From positions 1 through 62,060 of the forward strand of contig CAMAVI010000012.1 in assembly GCA_945861625.1 (NCBI GenBank): a stretch of 62,060 nucleotides of DNA, in the 5' to 3' direction. How positions within the stretch are numbered: position 1 is the stretch's first letter; every line of letters begins with the position of its first letter. Below, piece by piece: positions 50,771 through 61,405 of the stretch. The stretch comes from Candidatus Sulfopaludibacter sp. SbA3 (lineage in GTDB: Bacteria > Acidobacteriota > Terriglobia > Bryobacterales > Bryobacteraceae). Made by a program: the position numbers and the translations under genes. The notes beneath the pieces were generated by a model that had not been told where the DNA came from, did not search any database, and was given only the letters and a program-made list of their open reading frames with translations.

Positions 50771-51823
50771 ATGCTGCATCCCCTTTCCCGGCGCGAATGG
50801 CTCGCGGCGGCCGTCGGCCTGCCGGCCGCAGCCCGACTCTGGGCGCAAGACGGAGTCACATTTTCGACCGCCGTCAACGTCATCAATGTTCTGGCAACGG
50901 TCCGCAATGGAAAAGGGGAATTCGTCCGCGACCTGACTGTCAACGATTTCACGCTGGAAGAGGACGGCCGCCCCCAAACCATCCGCTATTTTTCCAAGGA
51001 AACCAACCTGCCGCTGACGGTGGGGCTGCTCATCGACGTCAGCGCCAGCCAGTGGAGAGTGCTGCCGGAAGAGCGCCGCGCCAGCCGCGCGTTCCTCCGT
51101 CAGGTATTGCGCGAGGAAAGGGACTCCGCCTTCCTGATCCAGTTCGCGCGGGATGTGGAGTTGGTCAAAGACCTGACCTCCTCCCGCCCGGAGCTCGAAG
51201 CCGCCCTGGAAACGCTGAGCGAGCCTGGGCTGCGCCGTCCCCGAACCAGTCTTCCGGGTGGCGGGCCTTCCGGCAATGGAGGCCCTCCCCTGGGAGGACG
51301 CCGGCGCTTTGGCGGCACCGCGCTTCACGACGCCGCGTATCTGGCCTGCGATGAAATCCTCAAGAAGCAAAGCGGCCGCAAAGCCGTGATCGTGCTCTCC
51401 GACGGCATCGACAATTCCAGCAAAGTCGGCCTGGAGGAAGCCGTGGAGTCCGCCCAGCGCTCCGACACGCTGGTGTACTCCATCCTGTTTGCCGACCGCA
51501 TGGGGGCGGGGTTCGGGCGCGCCCCCGTGTATGGGAGGCGCGTGCGCGTCGGCAGGAAAAGGGCGCCGTCGGTCTCGCGACTGGATGGCAAGGGCATCCT
51601 CCAACGCATGTCCAAGCAAACCGGCGGCAGCTTTTTCGAGGTATCCAGTAAACACCCTCTCGAGGAAATCTATAAGCGGATCGAAGAAGAACTGCGCAAT
51701 CAGTACAGTCTGGGCTACACCTCCGACCGGCCCAGTGAAGGCGGTTACCGCAAGATCCGCCTCGCCACGAAGCAAAAAGGCCTGACCGTGCAGACTCGTG
51801 AAGGTTACTACGCCGGTGGCTAG
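50771..51823 (+). CDS. VWFA-related acidobacterial-domain protein (secreted)
   Basis: The 350-residue product has a signal region (SRREWLAAAVGLPAAARLWA) and then VNVINVLATVRNGKGEFVRD and LTVNDFTLEEDGRPQTIRYF. A von Willebrand A fold follows, with the MIDAS-like VGLLIDVSASQWRV (Asp-x-Ser-x-Ser) and VIVLSDGIDNSS. It ends YSLGYTSDRPSEGGYRKIRL. This is the pattern of TIGR03436, largely confined to Acidobacteria. It may bind metal and partner proteins outside the cell. ATG 50771 has GGAG upstream. It is one of the best taxonomic pointers here. Confidence 0.85.
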   Translation: MLHPLSRREWLAAAVGLPAAARLWAQDGVTFSTAVNVINVLATVRNGKGEFVRDLTVNDFTLEEDGRPQTIRYFSKETNLPLTVGLLIDVSASQWRVLPEERRASRAFLRQVLREERDSAFLIQFARDVELVKDLTSSRPELEAALETLSEPGLRRPRTSLPGGGPSGNGGPPLGGRRRFGGTALHDAAYLACDEILKKQSGRKAVIVLSDGIDNSSKVGLEEAVESAQRSDTLVYSILFADRMGAGFGRAPVYGRRVRVGRKRAPSVSRLDGKGILQRMSKQTGGSFFEVSSKHPLEEIYKRIEEELRNQYSLGYTSDRPSEGGYRKIRLATKQKGLTVQTREGYYAGG

Positions 51824-51865
51824 ACGGAAACGCCCGTCGCGCTGCTAAACTTGTTAGGGAATTTT

Positions 51866-53980
51866 ATGTTGACGAGTGCGGCGCCGGGCCGGTCGACTTC
51901 AGACCTTGAACTTCGCCAGCTTTCTACCCGCCTGGAAGCCCCTGATCTGATCCGCGCCTACCGCACCATGTGCATGTCCCGGCGCATCGATGACCGGGAA
52001 GTGCTTCTCAAGCGGCAAAATAAGATATTCTTCCAGATCAGCGGCGCCGGACACGAGGCCATCCAAACCGCCGTGGGCATGGCCATGGAGCCCGGCCACG
52101 ACTGGTTCTTCCCCTATTACCGCGACCGCGCGTTGGCTCTGGCGCTGGGGATGACCGCCGAAGATATGTTTTTGCAAGCAGTCGGCGCGGGCAGCGATCC
52201 GTCCTCGGGCGGCCGCCAGATGCCGTCGCACTGGAGCTCGACCAGGCTGCACATCGTCTCCGCGTCCTCGGCAACGGGAACGCAATTGTTGCCGGCCGTG
52301 GGCTGTGCGCACGCCAACCGGTATTTGGATCCGGCTTCCGACGCGGTCGCGCTCACCAGTTTGGGCGATGGCGCTACCAGCGAAGGCGAATTTTGGGAGG
52401 CCATCAACGCCGCCTGCCTGGAATCGCTGCCCGTTCTGTTCTTGATCCAGGACAACGGCTTCGCGATTTCGGTTCCAGTGGAGCACCAGACTCCCGGCGG
52501 CGACATATCCCGGCTGGTCTCAGGCCACCCCAATCTGGGTGTGTTCCGCTGCGACGGGACGGATTTCCCGGCATCCTTCGCAGCCGCCGCCGAAGCGGTG
52601 AACTACTGCCGCCGTGAGCGCAAGCCGGCATTTCTGCACGCGCACTGCACGCGTCCGTATTCGCACTCGCTTTCCGACGATGAAAAGCTGTACAAGACCG
52701 CAGCCGAGCGCGCCGACGAAACCCGCCGCGATCCGCTGATGCTGTTTGCGGATTATCTGGTGGCCGGCGGCATTCTAAACCGCTCCGGCCTGGACCAGAT
52801 CCTGCAAGAGGTGGATCTGGAGGTCCAGCATGCCACCGAACTTGCGCTGAAAGCAGCACCGCCGCCCAAGGGCTCGGCTCTGCACTACTTGTATTCGGAT
52901 AAAGCCGATCCCACCTCGCAGGCGTTCGACACCCCGCCGCGGTGCGCGGGTGATCCCCGCACCATGGTGGATACCATCACGGCCACCATCAGCGAAGAAA
53001 TGGCGCGCGACCGGAACATCGTGGTTTTCGGCGAGGACGTGGCCGATTGCAGCCGTGAACAGAATCTAAAAGAAGTCAAAGGCAAGGGCGGCGTCTTCAA
53101 GGCCACGCAAGGCTTGCAGACACAGTACGGTTCCACACGCGTATTCAACACACCCATCGCGGAGGCGGCCATCGTGGGCCGCGCCACGGGCATGGCCATG
53201 CGCGGATTGAAACCCGTCGTCGAAATTCAATTTTTCGACTACATCTGGCCGGCCATGATGCAGATCCGCGGTGAATTGGCGTCGTTGCGCTGGCGGTCCA
53301 ACAACGCCTGGACGTCGCCGCTGGTGATCCGCGCGGCCATCGGCGGCTATTTGAACGGCGGCGCGATTTACCACAGCCAATGCGGCGAGTCCGTATTCAC
53401 GCACATCCCAGGCATTCACGTGGTGTTTCCTTCGAACGCGCTGGACGCCTGCGGCTTGCTGCGCACGGCGATCCGCTGCGACGATCCGGTGCTGTTTTTG
53501 GAACACAAACGCCTGTACCGCGAACCGTACAACCGTACGCAGCATCCGGGTCCGGATTTCCTGATCCCCTTCGGCAAAGCCAAGATCGTCAAGCCGGGCG
53601 CGAACCTGACCATCGTCACCTACGGCGCGCTGGTGCAGAAGTCGCTGCAAGCCGCCGTTCAGATCGAGCAGCAGAACCCGCGCGTGTCGATTGAGGTGAT
53701 CGACCTGCGCACGCTCAACCCTTATGATTGGGCGGCGATTCGCGAGTCCGTGCAGAAGACCAGCCGCGTAATGATCGCGCATGAAGACACGCTTTCCTGG
53801 GGCTTCGGAGCCGAGATTTCCGCGCGCGTCGCCAGTGAACTCTTCAGCATGCTGGACGCGCCTGTAGGCCGCATCGGCGCGCTGGACACCTGGGTCGGCT
53901 ACGCCCCGACGCTCGAAAACGAAATTCTCCCGCAGGTGGAAAACGTCGTCGAAGAAGCCACCAGAATCCTCGCTTACTAA
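51866..53980 (+). CDS. fused alpha-beta E1 of a 2-oxoacid (probably branched-chain) dehydrogenase
   Basis: The 704-residue protein joins both E1 chains. Residues 25-335 are the alpha part with the thiamine diphosphate motif [20 protein letters not shown] to QDN (167-197). Residues 370-704 are the beta part ([45 protein letters not shown], the C-terminal transketolase domain). It decarboxylates the oxoacid and loads E2 lipoate. The likely partners E2 and Lpd lie 31-34 kb away. ATG 51866 was preferred to the TTG at 51851. Similarity to acetoin or pyruvate E1 cannot be excluded. Confidence 0.88.
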   Translation: MLTSAAPGRSTSDLELRQLSTRLEAPDLIRAYRTMCMSRRIDDREVLLKRQNKIFFQISGAGHEAIQTAVGMAMEPGHDWFFPYYRDRALALALGMTAEDMFLQAVGAGSDPSSGGRQMPSHWSSTRLHIVSASSATGTQLLPAVGCAHANRYLDPASDAVALTSLGDGATSEGEFWEAINAACLESLPVLFLIQDNGFAISVPVEHQTPGGDISRLVSGHPNLGVFRCDGTDFPASFAAAAEAVNYCRRERKPAFLHAHCTRPYSHSLSDDEKLYKTAAERADETRRDPLMLFADYLVAGGILNRSGLDQILQEVDLEVQHATELALKAAPPPKGSALHYLYSDKADPTSQAFDTPPRCAGDPRTMVDTITATISEEMARDRNIVVFGEDVADCSREQNLKEVKGKGGVFKATQGLQTQYGSTRVFNTPIAEAAIVGRATGMAMRGLKPVVEIQFFDYIWPAMMQIRGELASLRWRSNNAWTSPLVIRAAIGGYLNGGAIYHSQCGESVFTHIPGIHVVFPSNALDACGLLRTAIRCDDPVLFLEHKRLYREPYNRTQHPGPDFLIPFGKAKIVKPGANLTIVTYGALVQKSLQAAVQIEQQNPRVSIEVIDLRTLNPYDWAAIRESVQKTSRVMIAHEDTLSWGFGAEISARVASELFSMLDAPVGRIGALDTWVGYAPTLENEILPQVENVVEEATRILAY

Positions 53981-54022
53981 GAGATCATACGCCACGACCA
54001 TACGGGACAGGGAGATTACTCA

Positions 54023-55006
54023 ATGCAGTTAGGCATGATCGGCCTGGGAAAGATGGGCGCCAATATGGTGCGGCGCCTCCTGCGCAATGGGCACGAATGC
54101 GTGGTCTTTGACCGCAATCCAGACAGCGTACACGCACTCGAAAAGGAAGGCGCGACCGGAGCCAGTTCGTTGGAAGATCTGGCGGTCAAACTTGCCCAGC
54201 CGCGCGCCGTGTGGATCATGGTGCCGGCGGGCGAAGCGACAGAACAGACCGTGACCGCGCTCGCGGATCTGTTCACAACCGGCGACACGATCATCGACGG
54301 CGGCAACTCTTATTTCAAAGACGACGTGCGCCGCTCGCAGACGCTGGCCGCCAACGGCATCCATTACGTCGACGTGGGAACCAGCGGCGGACTCTGGGGC
54401 CTCGAGCGCGGATACTGCCTGATGCTGGGCGGCCCGCGCGACACGGTCGAGCGGCTCTATCCGATTTTCCGTGCGCTGGCGCCCGGGCGCGGCGACATTC
54501 CGGCTACGCCTGAAAGACAAGGCATGACCGGAACCGCGGAAGAAGGCTATCTCTATTGCGGGCCATCCGGCGCGGGGCACTTCGTCAAGATGATCCACAA
54601 CGGCATCGAGTACGGAATCATGCAGGCCTACGCGGAAGGCTTTGAGATCCTCACCGAAGCGGGCGGCAAGCAGTTGCCCGAAGCGCAGCGCTATGACCTG
54701 AACGTCGCCGACATCGCCGAACTCTGGCGGCGGGGCAGCGTGGTCGGCTCCTGGCTGCTCGATTTAGCGGCGATGGCTCTGGCGGAAGATCCCAAACTCG
54801 ACCGTTACAGCGGGTTCGTGGAAGATTCCGGCGAAGGGCGTTGGGCCATCCAGGCGGCCATCGACGAAGCCGTTTCCACCGACGTATTGGCAGCAGCCCT
54901 GTTCCGTCGTTTCCGCTCGCGCAAGGAACACACCTTCGCGGAAAAGACGCTTTCGGCGATGCGGCAAAAATTCGGCGGGCACCTCGAGCAACCCGCCAAA
55001 GGCTGA
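54023..55006 (+). CDS. gnd: 6-phosphogluconate dehydrogenase, short decarboxylating type (GndA/YqeC group)
   Basis: The 327-residue enzyme oxidises 6-phosphogluconate to ribulose 5-phosphate and CO2. [20 protein letters not shown] binds the cofactor, and [29 protein letters not shown] and [20 protein letters not shown] are the active-site blocks with the catalytic Lys and Glu. It is shorter than the classic 470-residue enzyme, like the GndA/YqeC group, which often uses NAD. It is followed by zwf 10 bases on. Confidence 0.93.
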   Translation: MQLGMIGLGKMGANMVRRLLRNGHECVVFDRNPDSVHALEKEGATGASSLEDLAVKLAQPRAVWIMVPAGEATEQTVTALADLFTTGDTIIDGGNSYFKDDVRRSQTLAANGIHYVDVGTSGGLWGLERGYCLMLGGPRDTVERLYPIFRALAPGRGDIPATPERQGMTGTAEEGYLYCGPSGAGHFVKMIHNGIEYGIMQAYAEGFEILTEAGGKQLPEAQRYDLNVADIAELWRRGSVVGSWLLDLAAMALAEDPKLDRYSGFVEDSGEGRWAIQAAIDEAVSTDVLAAALFRRFRSRKEHTFAEKTLSAMRQKFGGHLEQPAKG

Positions 55007-55016
55007 AGGAGACGCG

Positions 55017-56546
55017 ATGGCTCTTGTGACCCATGCTTCCACTGAAAGTGGTCCGCCGCCGGCAGTCCCATGTATTCTTGTGGTCTTCGGCGCAACCGGA
55101 GATCTGACCAAGCGTAAGCTGATTCCCGCGCTTTACAACCTGCTCAAGGGTGGCCTCTTGCCGAAGGAGTTCGCGGTTATCGGCCTGGGCACTACGGATA
55201 TCGACACCGACGAGTTCCGCCGCCGGATCAGCACAGAGATTTCCGCTTTCGCTACGGCCCCTCTGGAGCCGGAGGCGTGGAACTGGCTGGCGGAAAGAAT
55301 CTACTACGTCCCGGGCGATTTCACCACCAGCGCGCCGTACGAGCGGCTGCAGCCGGTCCTGGCGGAGGCCGACCGCAAACACGGCACGCAAGGCAACTAC
55401 TTGTTCTACCTGGCGACGATTCCAAAGTTGTTCTGCAAGATTGTCGAGCTACTGGGAGCCGCCAATCTGACCCAACAAGAAAACGGCCGCTGGCGCCGAG
55501 TGATCGTCGAAAAGCCATTCGGCAGCGACCTGAATTCGGCGCGCGCCCTGAACCGCGATATCCGCAAGATCCTGGACGAAAATCAGATTTACCGCATCGA
55601 TCATTATCTGGGCAAGGAAACCGTCCAAAATCTCTTGGTATTCCGCTTCAGTAACGGAATCTTCGAACCCATCTGGAACCGCCGCTACATCGATCATGTC
55701 CAGATCACAGTGGCCGAAACGGTGGGCGTGGAGGAGCGCGGGCGCTACTACGAAGAAGCCGGTGCGTTGCGCGACATGGTCGCCAACCACATTTTCCAAC
55801 TCATCGCGCTGACGGCCATGGAGCCTCCTGGGTCGTTCGACGCCGACGCCGTGCGCGACGAAAAGGTCAAACTGCTGAGGGCGATTCAACCCATGACGCC
55901 GGAGGACATTCTGTCGCGCTCGATTCGCGGACAGTACGGTGCTGGCCTGATCGATGGCCAGTCTGTCCGCGGATATCGCCTGGAGCCGAAGGTTTCCGAA
56001 AACTCCTCCACCGAAACGTTTATAGCGCTGAAGGTGGCGATCGACAACTGGCGCTGGGCGGAAGTTCCGTTTTACATCCGTACCGGCAAACGCATGCCGC
56101 GCCACGCCACGGAGATCACCGTGCAATTCAAGCGCGCCCCGTTCCAGTTATTTCGCAGGACCGAAGTGGACCGGCTCCACTCCAATCAGCTCGTGATCCG
56201 CATCCAGCCCGATGAAGGAATCTCTCTCGAATTTGGCGCCAAGATTCCAGGATCCTCCCTACGCATCGGCACGGTGGCGATGGATTTCGAATATACCAAG
56301 TATTTTGGCAACAAGCCCAGCACCGGCTACGAGACGATGCTGTACGAGGCCATGCAGGGCGACCTCACGTTGTTCAACCGTTTCGACGGCGTGGAAACCA
56401 GTTGGGCCATGCTGACGCCGATTCTGGATCTTTGGAAAGCGCTTCCGCCGCGCAGCTTCCCCAATTACCCGGCGGGTACGTGGGGTCCGCCCGAGTCGCA
56501 AGCGTTGATCGAGCGCGACGGCCGGCACTGGCGCATCATCAAGTGA
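55017..56546 (+). CDS. zwf: Zwf, glucose-6-phosphate dehydrogenase
   Basis: Zwf makes 6-phosphogluconolactone and NADPH. The cofactor loop is [20 protein letters not shown] (about residues 22-41), the substrate site [20 protein letters not shown] with catalytic His, and [16 protein letters not shown] precedes it. The 509-residue length is normal. Its last codons overlap the GTG of pgl (GTGA). Confidence 0.96.
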   Translation: MALVTHASTESGPPPAVPCILVVFGATGDLTKRKLIPALYNLLKGGLLPKEFAVIGLGTTDIDTDEFRRRISTEISAFATAPLEPEAWNWLAERIYYVPGDFTTSAPYERLQPVLAEADRKHGTQGNYLFYLATIPKLFCKIVELLGAANLTQQENGRWRRVIVEKPFGSDLNSARALNRDIRKILDENQIYRIDHYLGKETVQNLLVFRFSNGIFEPIWNRRYIDHVQITVAETVGVEERGRYYEEAGALRDMVANHIFQLIALTAMEPPGSFDADAVRDEKVKLLRAIQPMTPEDILSRSIRGQYGAGLIDGQSVRGYRLEPKVSENSSTETFIALKVAIDNWRWAEVPFYIRTGKRMPRHATEITVQFKRAPFQLFRRTEVDRLHSNQLVIRIQPDEGISLEFGAKIPGSSLRIGTVAMDFEYTKYFGNKPSTGYETMLYEAMQGDLTLFNRFDGVETSWAMLTPILDLWKALPPRSFPNYPAGTWGPPESQALIERDGRHWRIIK

Positions 56547-57319
56547 CCAAGGTCGAAGTATTCCCGAACGCGGCTGCACTCAACAACGAGGCGGCAGAGC
56601 AGATCGCGCGCCGCGCCCAGGAGGCGGTTCGCCGCAACGGACACTGTTCCATCGTTTTATCCGGCGGCTCGACTCCGCGTGCGCTGTATTCGCTTCTGGC
56701 GACGGAATACGGCGAGCAGATTCCCTGGGCCGCTTGCCATTTCTTCTGGGGAGACGAGCGCAGCGTGCCTCCCGATCATCCGGAGAGCAATTATCGCATG
56801 GCGATGGAGGCAATACTATCGCGCGTGCCCGTACCTGCGGAGAATATCCACCGTGTTCGCGCGGAAGATCCGGATGCGCAGCGCGCGGCGGAGCAGTATG
56901 CCGACGAGATCCGCGCGTTCTTTGGAACTGTGAGTGGCCAGTTTCCGAGTTTCGATATCGTACTGCTCGGATTGGGTCCCGACGGACACACCGCGTCACT
57001 GTTCCCTGGAACGGCAGCTTTACAGGAAAAAGAGAAGTTGGTCGTCACCAATTGGGTGGAGAAGTTCGGAGCTTTCCGCATCACCATGTCCGCCCCGCTG
57101 CTCAATCACGCCGCCTGCGTTCTGTTTCTGGTGCAAGGAGCCGAGAAGGCAGAGGCCGTGTGCTCTGTTCTGCATGGCGCATATCAGCCGGAAAAGCATC
57201 CGGCGCAGTTGATTCGGCCTGCGAACGGACAGTTGCTTTGGATGGTGGATGAAGCGGCGGGGAAGCTTTGCCGAGTTGGCGGTGACTTGGTCCGTAATTG
57301 TCGTTCACTTCTCCGTTAG
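56543..57319 (+). CDS. pgl: Pgl, 6-phosphogluconolactonase
   Basis: Pgl hydrolyses the lactone made by Zwf. [38 protein letters not shown] and [17 protein letters not shown] are the family motifs. The GTG at 56543, inside the zwf stop, gives 258 residues and the normal N terminus. The open frame from 56402 is a zwf overlap. With gnd and zwf it completes the oxidative pentose phosphate branch in three adjacent genes. Confidence 0.94.
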   Translation: MTKVEVFPNAAALNNEAAEQIARRAQEAVRRNGHCSIVLSGGSTPRALYSLLATEYGEQIPWAACHFFWGDERSVPPDHPESNYRMAMEAILSRVPVPAENIHRVRAEDPDAQRAAEQYADEIRAFFGTVSGQFPSFDIVLLGLGPDGHTASLFPGTAALQEKEKLVVTNWVEKFGAFRITMSAPLLNHAACVLFLVQGAEKAEAVCSVLHGAYQPEKHPAQLIRPANGQLLWMVDEAAGKLCRVGGDLVRNCRSLLR

Positions 57320-57399
57320 AATGAACCAGACGACGGTACGGCCCGTCTGCGAAAGATTCCGAATCATTGTTATGCGCGAGAGCGAATAAAGGAGAGGAC

Positions 57400-58026
57400 A
57401 TGGCAACAACGGTAACGATGACGCGCTGGTCTCTCAAAGGCCAGGGCTACGAATTTTGCAACTGTGATTTCGGCTGCGGATGCAATTTTGGCGGCTTCCC
57501 AAACTCGAAGGATGGAAGCTGCCGTGCGTTCGTCGGGATGGCCATTGAGAGCGGCTCGTGCGGCAGCGTCGATCTTTCTGGTGTGAAGTGCGCGGCGATT
57601 GTTGCCTGGCCGAAGGCCATTCACGAGGGCCACGGCCAGTGCGTTTTTGTAGTGGAGCCAACCGCTACTGACCAGCAAGTCGAAGCCTTAGGTCAAATTT
57701 TCACCGGGAAACTGGGGGGCATGCCCTGGGAGCTTCTGGGTCCCACTTTTGAAGTCACTGGACTGGTGACGGCCAGGATTTCCATTGAGGGGAGCGGCCC
57801 CAAGAGCGTCTTCACAGCCGAGGGCGTCGGCGAGGGCCGTGGCGATACTTTTAAGAACCCCGTAACCGGCGAAGATCATTTGGCCAATATCGATCTTCCG
57901 GATGGGTTCATATGGAAGAAGGGGCAATGTGGCCAAGGGACTTTCCGGGCAAGCGCGAGCGGCGTGTCCGTGGGGGCTGAGAAATCCAACTGGATTCTTT
58001 ATAACTTCGACTGGGCCAACGGATAA
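57400..58026 (+). CDS. DUF1326 domain protein
   Basis: The 208-residue cytoplasmic protein has a Cys cluster near the N terminus, GYEFCNCDFGCGCNFGGFP, and further Cys in GSCRAF and VKCAA. This is the DUF1326 pattern; the cluster may bind metal. AAAGGAG lies 6 bases before the ATG. It is paired with a DUF2182 membrane protein 10 bases downstream, a link seen in many genomes. The function is not established. Confidence 0.85.
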   Translation: MATTVTMTRWSLKGQGYEFCNCDFGCGCNFGGFPNSKDGSCRAFVGMAIESGSCGSVDLSGVKCAAIVAWPKAIHEGHGQCVFVVEPTATDQQVEALGQIFTGKLGGMPWELLGPTFEVTGLVTARISIEGSGPKSVFTAEGVGEGRGDTFKNPVTGEDHLANIDLPDGFIWKKGQCGQGTFRASASGVSVGAEKSNWILYNFDWANG

Positions 58027-58036
58027 TCGTTTGACG

Positions 58037-58783
58037 ATGATCCTTCGACGGGAGCGGCTGATTCTCGCCGGCTGCCTGGCCGCCGTAGTGCTCGCTGCGT
58101 GGGCATACCTGGTTCACTCGAAGGGCGCGATGGCGGATATGGAGATGCCCGGCATGATTATGCCGTGGGACGGATTTGCCGTCCTCCTTCTCTTCGTTAT
58201 GTGGGCCGTGATGATGGTCGCCATGATGTTGCCATCGGCGGCGCCCATAATTCTGGCATTTCTCGATGTGAACCACCGCCGGGAGACGACCGCCCAACCC
58301 CTGGTACCAGTCGGCATCTTTGTGGCTGGCTACCTGGCGGTCTGGACTGCATACTCAGCGGTGGCCACACTGGCCCAGTGGGCGCTGCACAAGGCGGCGC
58401 TCCTCTCGCCCGCGATGGCGGCGACCAGTCCCGTGCTGAACGGTGGGCTGCTCCTCGCGGCGGGCGTTTTCCAATGGACTCCGCTCAAACGCGCGTGCTT
58501 GACGAGTTGCCGCTCGCCCCTATCCTTTCTCATGAGTGAATGGCGCGACGGCAGGGCGGGCGCCTTCGTCATGGGGTTACGGCATGGTTCCTATTGCTTA
58601 GGATGTTGCTGGATGCTGATGGCGCTGCTCTTCGTAGCGGGCGTCATGAATTTATTCTGGGTCATCGTGATTGCGCTCTTCGTGATGGCCGAGAAGATTC
58701 TCGTGCGGGGGGAACTGTTCAGTAACCTCGCCGGCGCAGCGCTGGTGATCGCTGGCTTCGTGCTCATGGCGCGGCTTTGGTAA
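58037..58783 (+). CDS. DUF2182 predicted metal-binding membrane protein
   Basis: The 248 residues include about six membrane helices. MADMEMPGMIMPWDGFAVLL is a Met-rich stretch, the WAVMMVAMMLPSAAP motif follows, and Cys residues (LKRACLTSCRSP and SYCLGCCWMLMAL) look like metal ligands. DUF2182 proteins are predicted metal-binding membrane proteins. The start is ATG 58037; a TTG at 58031 is in frame. It probably works with the DUF1326 protein upstream. Confidence 0.85.
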   Translation: MILRRERLILAGCLAAVVLAAWAYLVHSKGAMADMEMPGMIMPWDGFAVLLLFVMWAVMMVAMMLPSAAPIILAFLDVNHRRETTAQPLVPVGIFVAGYLAVWTAYSAVATLAQWALHKAALLSPAMAATSPVLNGGLLLAAGVFQWTPLKRACLTSCRSPLSFLMSEWRDGRAGAFVMGLRHGSYCLGCCWMLMALLFVAGVMNLFWVIVIALFVMAEKILVRGELFSNLAGAALVIAGFVLMARLW

Positions 58784-58801
58784 ATCTACAACGCAAGACT
58801 C

Positions 58802-59674
58802 TTACGCCACCGCATCCGCCGCATGGAACGAGCTGCGCACCAGAGGGCCGCTTTCGACGTGCTTGAAACCCATCTGGTAGCCCAGGCGTTTGAGCTCGGC
58901 GAATTCGTCCGGCGTGACGTGACGGATGACCGGCAGGTGCTTCAGCGAAGGCCGCAGGTATTGGCCCAGCGTGAGAATGTCGACGTTGCTCGCGCGGAGG
59001 TCGCGCATCACCTGGTGCACTTCCTCCATGGTCTCGCCCAAGCCCAGCATCAAGCCCGATTTCGTTGGAATCTCCGGCCGTTGCTGTTTCGCGTACGCTA
59101 ACATGTCGAGCGAACGCTCATAGCGCGCGCCTAACCGGACCTGGCGATAGAGACGCGGTACGGTCTCTGTATTGTGGTTCAGAACATCGGGAGAAGCCGC
59201 CAGCACAATGTCCATCGCCGTGTGCGAGCCTTGGAAATCCGGCGTCAGTACTTCAATGCCGCATTCAGGAAGCCGCGCGCGGATGGCCTCGATGGTGAGA
59301 GCGAATAGCTCGGCGCCGCCGTCCTTGCGGTCGTCGCGATTCACGCTGGTAATCACGGCGAACTTCAGGTCGAGCGCGGCGCAAGCTTCCGCTACGCGTC
59401 GCGGTTCGTCGTAATCGACCGCCAGCGGCGCGCCCTTCTGCACGGCGCAAAAACCGCAGCGGCGCGTGCACACATTGCCCAGAATCATGAAGGTGGCCGT
59501 GCGGCGGTTCCAGCAATCGCCGATATTCGGGCACGCGGCGCTTTCGCACACCGTATGCAGCCCTAGCTTCCGCACCAGTTTTTTTAGATTCTGGTAATTT
59601 TCCCCGACGGGGGCCGGAGCGCGGAGCCACTCCGGGCGCGGAGTTCGAGGTTTCGTTTCGATACCGACCAGCAC
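58802..59674 (-). CDS. lipA: LipA, lipoyl synthase
   Basis: LipA is a radical SAM enzyme that adds two sulfur atoms to protein-bound octanoate. Both Fe-S sites are visible: CESAACPNIGDCW (auxiliary cluster) and CTRRCGFCAV (CxxxCxxC, SAM cluster); RSS is seen at the C-terminal end as VRSSFHA. The 290-residue length is normal. The GTG start overlaps the ftcD stop (TAGTG). It completes the LipB reaction for E2. Confidence 0.95.
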   Translation of the reverse strand: MLVGIETKPRTPRPEWLRAPAPVGENYQNLKKLVRKLGLHTVCESAACPNIGDCWNRRTATFMILGNVCTRRCGFCAVQKGAPLAVDYDEPRRVAEACAALDLKFAVITSVNRDDRKDGGAELFALTIEAIRARLPECGIEVLTPDFQGSHTAMDIVLAASPDVLNHNTETVPRLYRQVRLGARYERSLDMLAYAKQQRPEIPTKSGLMLGLGETMEEVHQVMRDLRASNVDILTLGQYLRPSLKHLPVIRHVTPDEFAELKRLGYQMGFKHVESGPLVRSSFHAADAVA

Positions 59675-60549
59675 TACTTCGAGTGTAGCAACTGCGCGAT
59701 CCGGTTCTCGATAATTCGCGAGTCGTCGAACCCGCGCGCGCGGCGGAAGAACGCGGGCGCTTGGTCATACGCCGCTTGCGGGAGGAAGCCGATCAGCTCG
59801 CTTTCAGCGATGGACGTTCCTAGGCGCGCGGCTTCCCGTTCGACCCTTTCATATAACGTGTCCAACGGAATTTCCGCGAAATTCATCAGATTCATGGAAA
59901 CCTGGGCACAGTCGAGCGTCTTCAGATGCAGCCCCATGGCTTTGACGAACGGGAATCCACCGGAAGACTCGCGAATCTTGACGGCGATGGCTTTGGCCGC
60001 GGCGGCGTCGGGCGTCGCCAGGTTGATGTTGTAGGCGATCAGAAAGTTGCGCGCGCCTATGACGGCGGCTCCGGCGGTCGGATGTTCGGCGATGTCGCCC
60101 ACATCCGGAGGCAGACCGTCAAAGCCGATGCGACGCACTTTCTCCAAGCGCTTGCGTCCCGGCTGCAGCGCCGCCGCCTCATAGAAGTAAACCGGAACGC
60201 CGAAGCGCCGCCAGATTTCAGCACCCGCCCGATACGCATAGGCGACGCAATCGGCCAGAGTCGCGCCGGCGAGCGGAATGAAGGGCACCACGTCGGCGGC
60301 GCCTACGCGAGGGTGAACGCCCACATGCTCCCGCAGGTCCACCAACTCGGCGGCCTTCCCTACACCGCGGATCGCTCCGTGGATCACGGCCTCGGCTTCG
60401 CCCGCAAATGTAACCACGCTGCGGTGATGGTCGTGGTCGGATTCGTATCCCAACAGCGCCACGCCATCCACCGCCGCGATCGCCCGCGCGATTTCCGCGA
60501 CCACACCGGGGTCGCGGCCTTCGGAGAAATTAGGGACACATTCGATCAC
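59674..60549 (-). CDS. ftcD: glutamate formimidoyltransferase
   Basis: The 291 residues start with GTG and read IECVPNFSEGRDPGVVAEIA, followed by HHRSVVTFAG, GVHPRVGAADVVPFIPL and MGLHLKTLDCAQVSMNL, the formiminotransferase domain. It moves the formimino group of formiminoglutamate to THF in histidine breakdown. The cyclodeaminase domain is absent, so this is the single-domain form. No hut genes are near; it overlaps lipA by one base. The frame upstream of 60549 is not supported. Confidence 0.88.
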   Translation of the reverse strand: MIECVPNFSEGRDPGVVAEIARAIAAVDGVALLGYESDHDHHRSVVTFAGEAEAVIHGAIRGVGKAAELVDLREHVGVHPRVGAADVVPFIPLAGATLADCVAYAYRAGAEIWRRFGVPVYFYEAAALQPGRKRLEKVRRIGFDGLPPDVGDIAEHPTAGAAVIGARNFLIAYNINLATPDAAAAKAIAVKIRESSGGFPFVKAMGLHLKTLDCAQVSMNLMNFAEIPLDTLYERVEREAARLGTSIAESELIGFLPQAAYDQAPAFFRRARGFDDSRIIENRIAQLLHSK

Positions 60550-60568
60550 GTGTGTACGATCATAAGGA

Positions 60569-61405
60569 GTGCAGAAGCCGGAAGACAACCGCAAGAAAAC
60601 TCTTGACCGCGTAATTTCGCAAGCAGGCTTGGGCTCTCGCACCGAAGCCCGCAGTTGGATCGGCGCGGGCCGCGTAACCGTCAACGGCAAGAAGGTGCAG
60701 ACTCCGGATGTCTGGGTCGACCCGGATCGCGACCAAGTATCTGTCGATGGCCGGCCTCTGCAAGCGGCCGCGAAGCAATATCTACTGCTGTACAAACCCA
60801 AAGGCTATCTCACTACTTATAAGGACCCGGAAGGCCGCCGCACGATATATGACCTGCTTGAGGGTATCGACGAGCGCGTCTTCCCGGTCGGCCGCCTGGA
60901 TCAGGACACCACTGGACTACTCATCCTGACGAACGACGGCGAGTTCGGCGACTACATCACCAGTCCGGAATCGAAGGTGCCGAAAACGTACCTGGTGAAA
61001 TCGTCGCAGCGGTTAAGCGACGAACAACTGGATCAGTTGCGCAAAGGCGTCGTACTCTCCGATGGCCCCACGCGCCCCGCCATCGTCAACCGCGTCCGCG
61101 ATTCCGAGAAATACACGTTCTTTGAAATCACCATCACCGAAGGCCGCAACCGTCAGGTCCGGCGGATGGTGGAAGTCCTGGGCGCCAAAGTACTGAAACT
61201 GGTGCGCACGCGCATCGGGCTGATTGCGATCGGGGATCTTGAAATCGGCAAGTACCGGCCTCTGCTGCCGCCCGAAATCGCGGTACTCAGGAAGCCTTCG
61301 CGTTCTTCGAAGCGGGGGCATCGGGATGATCCGCCGGGTGCTTCGCGAAGCGGAACATCAGCACGCCCGGCAAATGCATCTCGCCGCCGCGGCCGTAACG
61401 GTTAA
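60569..61405 (+). CDS. RsuA/RluB-family pseudouridine synthase
   Basis: The 278 residues have an S4 domain (LDRVISQAGLGSRTEARSWI, then VTVNGKK) followed by the synthase domain with the catalytic Asp in FPVGRLDQDTTGLLILTNDG. RNRQVRRMVEVLGAKVLKL is also typical. Targets are 23S (RluB-like) or 16S rRNA. A basic Arg/Ser/Gly tail of about 40 residues follows the usual end. The start is GTG 60569; AAGGAG lies too close to it, so the exact start is unsure. It is divergent from ftcD. Confidence 0.9.
   Translation: MQKPEDNRKKTLDRVISQAGLGSRTEARSWIGAGRVTVNGKKVQTPDVWVDPDRDQVSVDGRPLQAAAKQYLLLYKPKGYLTTYKDPEGRRTIYDLLEGIDERVFPVGRLDQDTTGLLILTNDGEFGDYITSPESKVPKTYLVKSSQRLSDEQLDQLRKGVVLSDGPTRPAIVNRVRDSEKYTFFEITITEGRNRQVRRMVEVLGAKVLKLVRTRIGLIAIGDLEIGKYRPLLPPEIAVLRKPSRSSKRGHRDDPPGASRSGTSARPANASRRRGRNG

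Noticed and set aside
59674-60549. ftcD as a member of the his biosynthesis group in this window
   Set aside because: It belongs to histidine breakdown, is 51 kb away and is coupled to lipA instead.
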